Assembly (NCBI GenBank): GCA_022841825.1
Contig: JALHQT010000007.1
Location: 158,857 to 222,856, forward strand
DNA from: Anaerolineae bacterium
GTDB taxonomy: Bacteria; Chloroflexota; Anaerolineae; Aggregatilineales; Phototrophicaceae
Reading direction: 5' to 3'
DNA: 64,000 nt
The notes beneath the pieces were generated by a model. It was given only the letters and a program-made list of their open reading frames with translations. It was not told where the DNA came from and searched no databases. Below are positions 61,924-64,000 of this stretch, piece after piece. Made by a program: the position numbers and the translations under genes. Position 1 is the stretch's first letter; each line of letters opens with the position of its first letter.

Positions 61924-64000
61924 ATGTATGATGCCTTCCTCTCGTATGCCCGTGATGACGATGCACGCCCCGACGGCAGCCGCGCCGATTACGATAAGCC
62001 CGACGAGTCGTTCGTGCGCCGACTGTATGACTCGCTGACGGCGGCAGGCGTCAGGCTGTGGTGGGATCGCAAGAACCTCCCCTCACGCCAGCTCTCCTTC
62101 ATCCCGGAGATTCGTCAGGCGGTAGACGACAGCGCGCGGCTGCTGCTGATCTGCGGACCCGGCGCGTTCGCCAGCGATTATGTCGGCGATGAGATCACGC
62201 ACGCGCTCGAATACTGCAAAGGCATCCTGCCGATTCTGCGCGGCGGCACTTACGATCACATCCCGCCCGCCGTCGCCCGCCTCAAGCTGAACGCGCTCGA
62301 CTTCCGCGACGACGACAAATTCGGCGAACGCTTCGCCGACCTGCTGCGGCTGCTGGCGGACGAGGTGCTGCCGCCCGGCGACGTGCTGGGCAGCGTCCCC
62401 AAGCTGCCGGGCGGCTACATCGAGCGCGCGGTGCTGCGCGAGCTAGAGGAAAAAGTCCGGCTGGATGCGCCGATCGTCGTCACGTCTGCGCGGCGCGCCA
62501 CGCTGGACGACCAGGCGGTTGCCGTGCATGGCATGGGCGGCATTGGCAAGACGACGCTGGCGGCGGCGCTGGCGCTCGACTGCGACATCCGCCGCCTCTT
62601 CCCCGATGGCGTCTACTGGCTGGAGATCAACCGCGCGGGCGACCCGCTCGGCAAACAGATCGCGCTCGGCAGCTTGCTCGGCATCCCCGCCGAGCAGTTC
62701 ACGACGCTGGACGCGGGCACGGCGCTGCTCAACGCCGCCTTTGCCGAAAAGCGCGCGCTGCTCGTCCTGGACGACGTGTGGACACAGGCGCAGGTGACGC
62801 CCTTCCTGCTGAGCGCGCCGAGGGTGCGCTACCTGATCACGACTCGCCTGAGCGGGCTGGTCGGCGACCTGAAGTTGAGCGCGAGCAGTGAGGTGCGCGT
62901 GGATGTATTGACGATAGCGGAAGCGACGGCGCTGTTCGAGAAGCGGCTGCCCGCGCTGCCGAAAAACGACGCAGCGGACGATGCGCCCCTCCTGCCGCGC
63001 GATACGATCGCCCGCATCCACGACCTGCTGGAGGGGCACACGCTGGCGCTGACGCTGGCAGCCGGGCGGGTCGCCGAGGCGGTGCGCAAGCTGATGGCGC
63101 AAGACGCCGCCGACCTGCGCACCAAAGCAGCGGAGGCGGCGAACGCCTATGCCGACGCGCTGGCGCGCCGACTGGCGAGCGAGAATCCCTTCTTTGGGCT
63201 GGACGCGCTGGACGCGACCGAGAAGCAGGTCAGCGTCGCCGTGACGCTGGCGGAGAGCTACGACGCGCTGTCCAGCGAGATGCAGCGGCGCTTCCGCGCG
63301 CTCGGCAGCTTCGCGCCGGACAGCAGCTATGACGGCACGGCGCTGGCGGCGGTCTGGGGCGATGCGCCAGACGACGCGCCGGAATATGCCCGCGCGCTGG
63401 TCAACGCCGCGCTGCTGAGCGACGACGACGGGCGCTATGCGCAGCACGCGCTGCTGCGCGCACACGCCCGCGCCCGGCTGGCACAAGCGGGCGAGACGGA
63501 AGCCGCCGCCGCGCAGCATTTCGCGCATTACGCAGAAAAGCACGGTCCCACACGCAATCACACCAATATCGACTATCTGCGCACGATCACGCCGGACGAG
63601 GCGAATATCGCCCGCGCGCTGGAGTGGGGCTTTGGGGCAGCGCCGGAAGGGGCGCTCGACCTTTTGGCGACGCTCGATAACTACTTCCGCGTCTATGGTT
63701 CCCCGCTGCTCTACGCCCCGCTGCTGCGGCGCGCGCTGACGACTGCCGAAGACGCCGGTTATCAAGCCGGTCTGGCAAACACGCTCAAAGCGCTGGGCGA
63801 CCTGAGCCGCCGCCAGTCGGAACTGGCGGCGGCGCAGGCGTACTACGACCGCGCGCTGCCCGTCTACGAAAGCATCGGTGCCCGCCTCGGTCTGGCAAAC
63901 ACGCTCAAAGCGCTGGGCGACCTGAGCGTCCGCCAGGATGAACTGGCGGCGGCGCAGGCGTACTACGACCGCGCGCTGCCCGTCTACGAAAGCATCGGTG
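61924..64000 (+). CDS. TIR - NB-ARC - TPR protein (NLR-like STAND ATPase), 3' end outside window
   Basis: The frame is open for 692 codons from ATG 61924 to the window edge. Residues 1-150 form a TIR domain: YDAFLSYARDD, VRLWWDRKNL, and SDYVGDEITHALE, where Glu90 fits the NADase glutamate. Residues about 170-480 form an NB-ARC NTPase: Walker A GMGGIGKTT (Lys209), Walker B LLVLDDVW (Asp283/Asp284), the RYLITTRLSGL sensor and the EGHTLALTLAAGRVA GxP-like region. A winged-helix part with SYDALSSEMQRRFRALGSF follows, then TPR repeats from about residue 615. Plant NLR-like bacterial proteins of this layout sense ligands and activate TIR NAD consumption. It is divergent from the SHMT-GcvT gene. The C-terminus is not seen. 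Confidence 0.93.
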   Translation, partial: MYDAFLSYARDDDARPDGSRADYDKPDESFVRRLYDSLTAAGVRLWWDRKNLPSRQLSFIPEIRQAVDDSARLLLICGPGAFASDYVGDEITHALEYCKGILPILRGGTYDHIPPAVARLKLNALDFRDDDKFGERFADLLRLLADEVLPPGDVLGSVPKLPGGYIERAVLRELEEKVRLDAPIVVTSARRATLDDQAVAVHGMGGIGKTTLAAALALDCDIRRLFPDGVYWLEINRAGDPLGKQIALGSLLGIPAEQFTTLDAGTALLNAAFAEKRALLVLDDVWTQAQVTPFLLSAPRVRYLITTRLSGLVGDLKLSASSEVRVDVLTIAEATALFEKRLPALPKNDAADDAPLLPRDTIARIHDLLEGHTLALTLAAGRVAEAVRKLMAQDAADLRTKAAEAANAYADALARRLASENPFFGLDALDATEKQVSVAVTLAESYDALSSEMQRRFRALGSFAPDSSYDGTALAAVWGDAPDDAPEYARALVNAALLSDDDGRYAQHALLRAHARARLAQAGETEAAAAQHFAHYAEKHGPTRNHTNIDYLRTITPDEANIARALEWGFGAAPEGALDLLATLDNYFRVYGSPLLYAPLLRRALTTAEDAGYQAGLANTLKALGDLSRRQSELAAAQAYYDRALPVYESIGARLGLANTLKALGDLSVRQDELAAAQAYYDRALPVYESIG
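63769..64000 (+). repeat. Near-identical 120-bp tandem TPR-coding repeats
   Basis: The unit 63769-63888 is followed by a second unit starting at 63889 that runs off the window. Each encodes 40 residues (GLANTLKALGDLS...AAQAYYDRALPVYESIG). They differ at only about six bases near the middle (CGCCGCCAGTCG versus GTCCGCCAGGAT). Such DNA-level identity indicates recent duplication, so copy number may vary between strains. Confidence 0.9.

Noticed and set aside
62443..63765. 440-codon minus-strand open frame at the right end
   Set aside because: It lies opposite the TIR-NB-ARC-TPR gene, whose P-loop and Walker B motifs establish the coding strand.
63769..64000. CRISPR-like tandem repeat
   Set aside because: The 120-bp units are contiguous, coding and in frame as TPRs, with no spacers.

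Overview
The window is a high-GC bacterial chromosome segment with short intergenic gaps. It most likely belongs to a Chloroflexota, probably the Anaerolineae/Aggregatilineales side. This placement is an inference from gene content: a serine hydroxymethyltransferase fused to a GcvT-type aminomethyltransferase, a K+-independent membrane H+-pyrophosphatase, many exported solute-binding proteins, an F420/PPOX-type oxidoreductase, and the order rpmG - tRNA-Trp - secE - nusG - rplK - rplA. No 16S gene is present to settle it.

Layout. 1-8 kb: a BMP-type binding protein fused to a fasciclin domain, a GT39-like membrane glycosyltransferase riddled with in-frame repeat inserts, an iron-type alcohol dehydrogenase, a GNAT protein and a dienelactone-hydrolase fold lacking its catalytic residues. 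8-16 kb: two stand-alone receivers, the proton pyrophosphatase, then a compact signalling operon (class III nucleotide cyclase-GAF-GAF-histidine kinase, receiver, receiver-TIR). 17-21 kb: a carbohydrate ABC transporter (binding protein plus two permeases). 21-31 kb: small enzymes, a low-GC foreign gene lying between a broken and an intact copy of rimO, and a DUF4062-TPR membrane protein. 31-35 kb: four tRNAs and the rpmG/secE/nusG/rplK/rplA translation-transcription block. 35-44 kb: a P1-type peptidase, cytochrome P450, VOC protein and a ribose/galactose-type ABC transporter that ends in a duplicated fragment of the VOC gene. 44-50 kb: SOS-controlled dinD, a low-GC DUF4209/HEPN-like gene, a decayed copy of the uvrA 3' end, and uvrA. 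50-58 kb: exported and DfsB-like proteins, a REP-associated Y1 transposase with flanking palindromes, a methyltransferase, lipid kinase, receiver, and proA/proB separated by a hairpin array. 58-64 kb: the SHMT-GcvT fusion and, divergently, a TIR-NB-ARC-TPR protein (NLR-like) running off the right end.

Three themes stand out. First, three separate TIR/TIR-like or STAND-type architectures (receiver-TIR, DUF4062-TPR, TIR-NB-ARC-TPR) suggest signal-gated or defence-type effectors. Second, the sequence carries several families of palindromic and heptamer-based repeats; their arms differ between copies but stay self-complementary, and several copies lie in frame inside genes. Third, three times a gene or operon is bracketed by an intact gene and a truncated, slightly diverged direct copy of the same gene (rimO, VOC, uvrA), which points to a recurrent insertion or duplication mechanism.

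All assignments come from reading the sequence and recognising families; no database search was run. Starts were moved to the codon best supported by a ribosome-binding site or family N-terminus where possible.
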